Shown: positions 33,500 to 33,572 of the stretch, piece after piece
Layout of the letters: every line of letters begins with the position of its first letter
How positions within the stretch are numbered: position 1 is the stretch's first letter
Assembly (NCBI GenBank): GCA_035690425.1
Contig: DASSKO010000152.1
Span: forward strand, 1 to 33,572
From: DASSKO01 sp035690425
GTDB lineage: Bacteria > Actinomycetota > Actinomycetes > Propionibacteriales > Nocardioidaceae
Reading direction: 5' to 3'
DNA length: 33,572 bases
Made by a program: the position numbers and the translations under genes
Notes under the pieces: model-generated
Seen by the model: the letters and a program-made list of their open reading frames with translations, nothing else
Database searches by the model: none
What the model was told of the DNA's origin: nothing

Positions 33500-33567
33500 G
33501 CAAAGGTGCGATCTCGCGAGGAGGGTGCTGCCCGCGCCGTCCCCTCGCCGCGAGATCGCACCTTTGC
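33500..33567. terminator. Long inverted repeat (19-bp perfect arms) after the exporter gene
   Basis: Arms 33500-33518 (GCAAAGGTGCGATCTCGCG) and 33549-33567 are perfectly complementary. After a two-base internal loop the stem continues with five more pairs (33521-33525 with 33542-33546). The loop is about 16 bases. It begins two bases after the exporter stop, so it can act as a terminator on either strand. The length and the sharp arms also fit a mobile-type palindromic repeat. Confidence 0.75.
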
Positions 33568-33572
33568 ACCAC

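Noticed and set aside
31930..33561. 543-codon minus-strand frame spanning the exporter and the start of the aconitase gene
   Set aside because: It runs out of frame through two well-supported genes and their intergenic region, with Gln/His/Arg-rich nonsense.

Overview
The window is 33.6 kb of GC-rich DNA with the codon use and gene style of an actinobacterium (Actinomycetota): many GTG starts, very short gaps, and chains of 1- to 4-base stop/start overlaps. No rRNA, tRNA, integrase, insertion sequence or CRISPR array was seen, so the genus cannot be fixed from the sequence. No gene-free stretch exceeds 300 bases.

Left flank (1-5373): a 5'-truncated DedA-type membrane protein remnant at the edge, a B12-binding radical SAM enzyme, a divergent membrane protein carrying an alpha/beta-hydrolase-like domain, a convergent PAP2 phosphatase, and a short ANTAR-domain regulator. 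Several of these families act on membrane lipids.

Core (5309-20879): a respiratory block made of two divergent operons. Leftwards from about 14125 run ctaC (subunit II fused to a cytochrome c domain, so caa3-type), ctaD (subunit I with a C-terminal two-helix extension), ctaE, a small membrane protein, a CtaG-type assembly factor, a cytochrome c lipoprotein, qcrC (di-haem), qcrA (Rieske), qcrB and a small tail-anchored protein. Rightwards from 14231 runs a complete System I cytochrome c maturation operon, ccmA-B-C-D-E-F-G-H, ending in a His-rich type 1 copper lipoprotein. This pairs the c-haem-rich quinol-to-oxygen chain with the machine that attaches its haems. System I is unusual for actinobacteria, most of which use System II (CcsA/ResB).

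Right flank (20950-33572): a GH15 glucoamylase/trehalase-like enzyme, a MarR regulator divergent from a thiamine-diphosphate pyruvate oxidase-type enzyme, an enolase-superfamily sugar-acid dehydratase divergent from a large FAD/Fe-S dehydrogenase, an orphan sigma-factor region 3 fragment with its own promoter and terminator, a DoxX protein, a putative aconitase and an EamA/RhtA exporter followed by a long inverted repeat. The oxidoreductases could deliver electrons from pyruvate and 2-hydroxy acids to the quinone pool used by the core block; this is inference from families and position.
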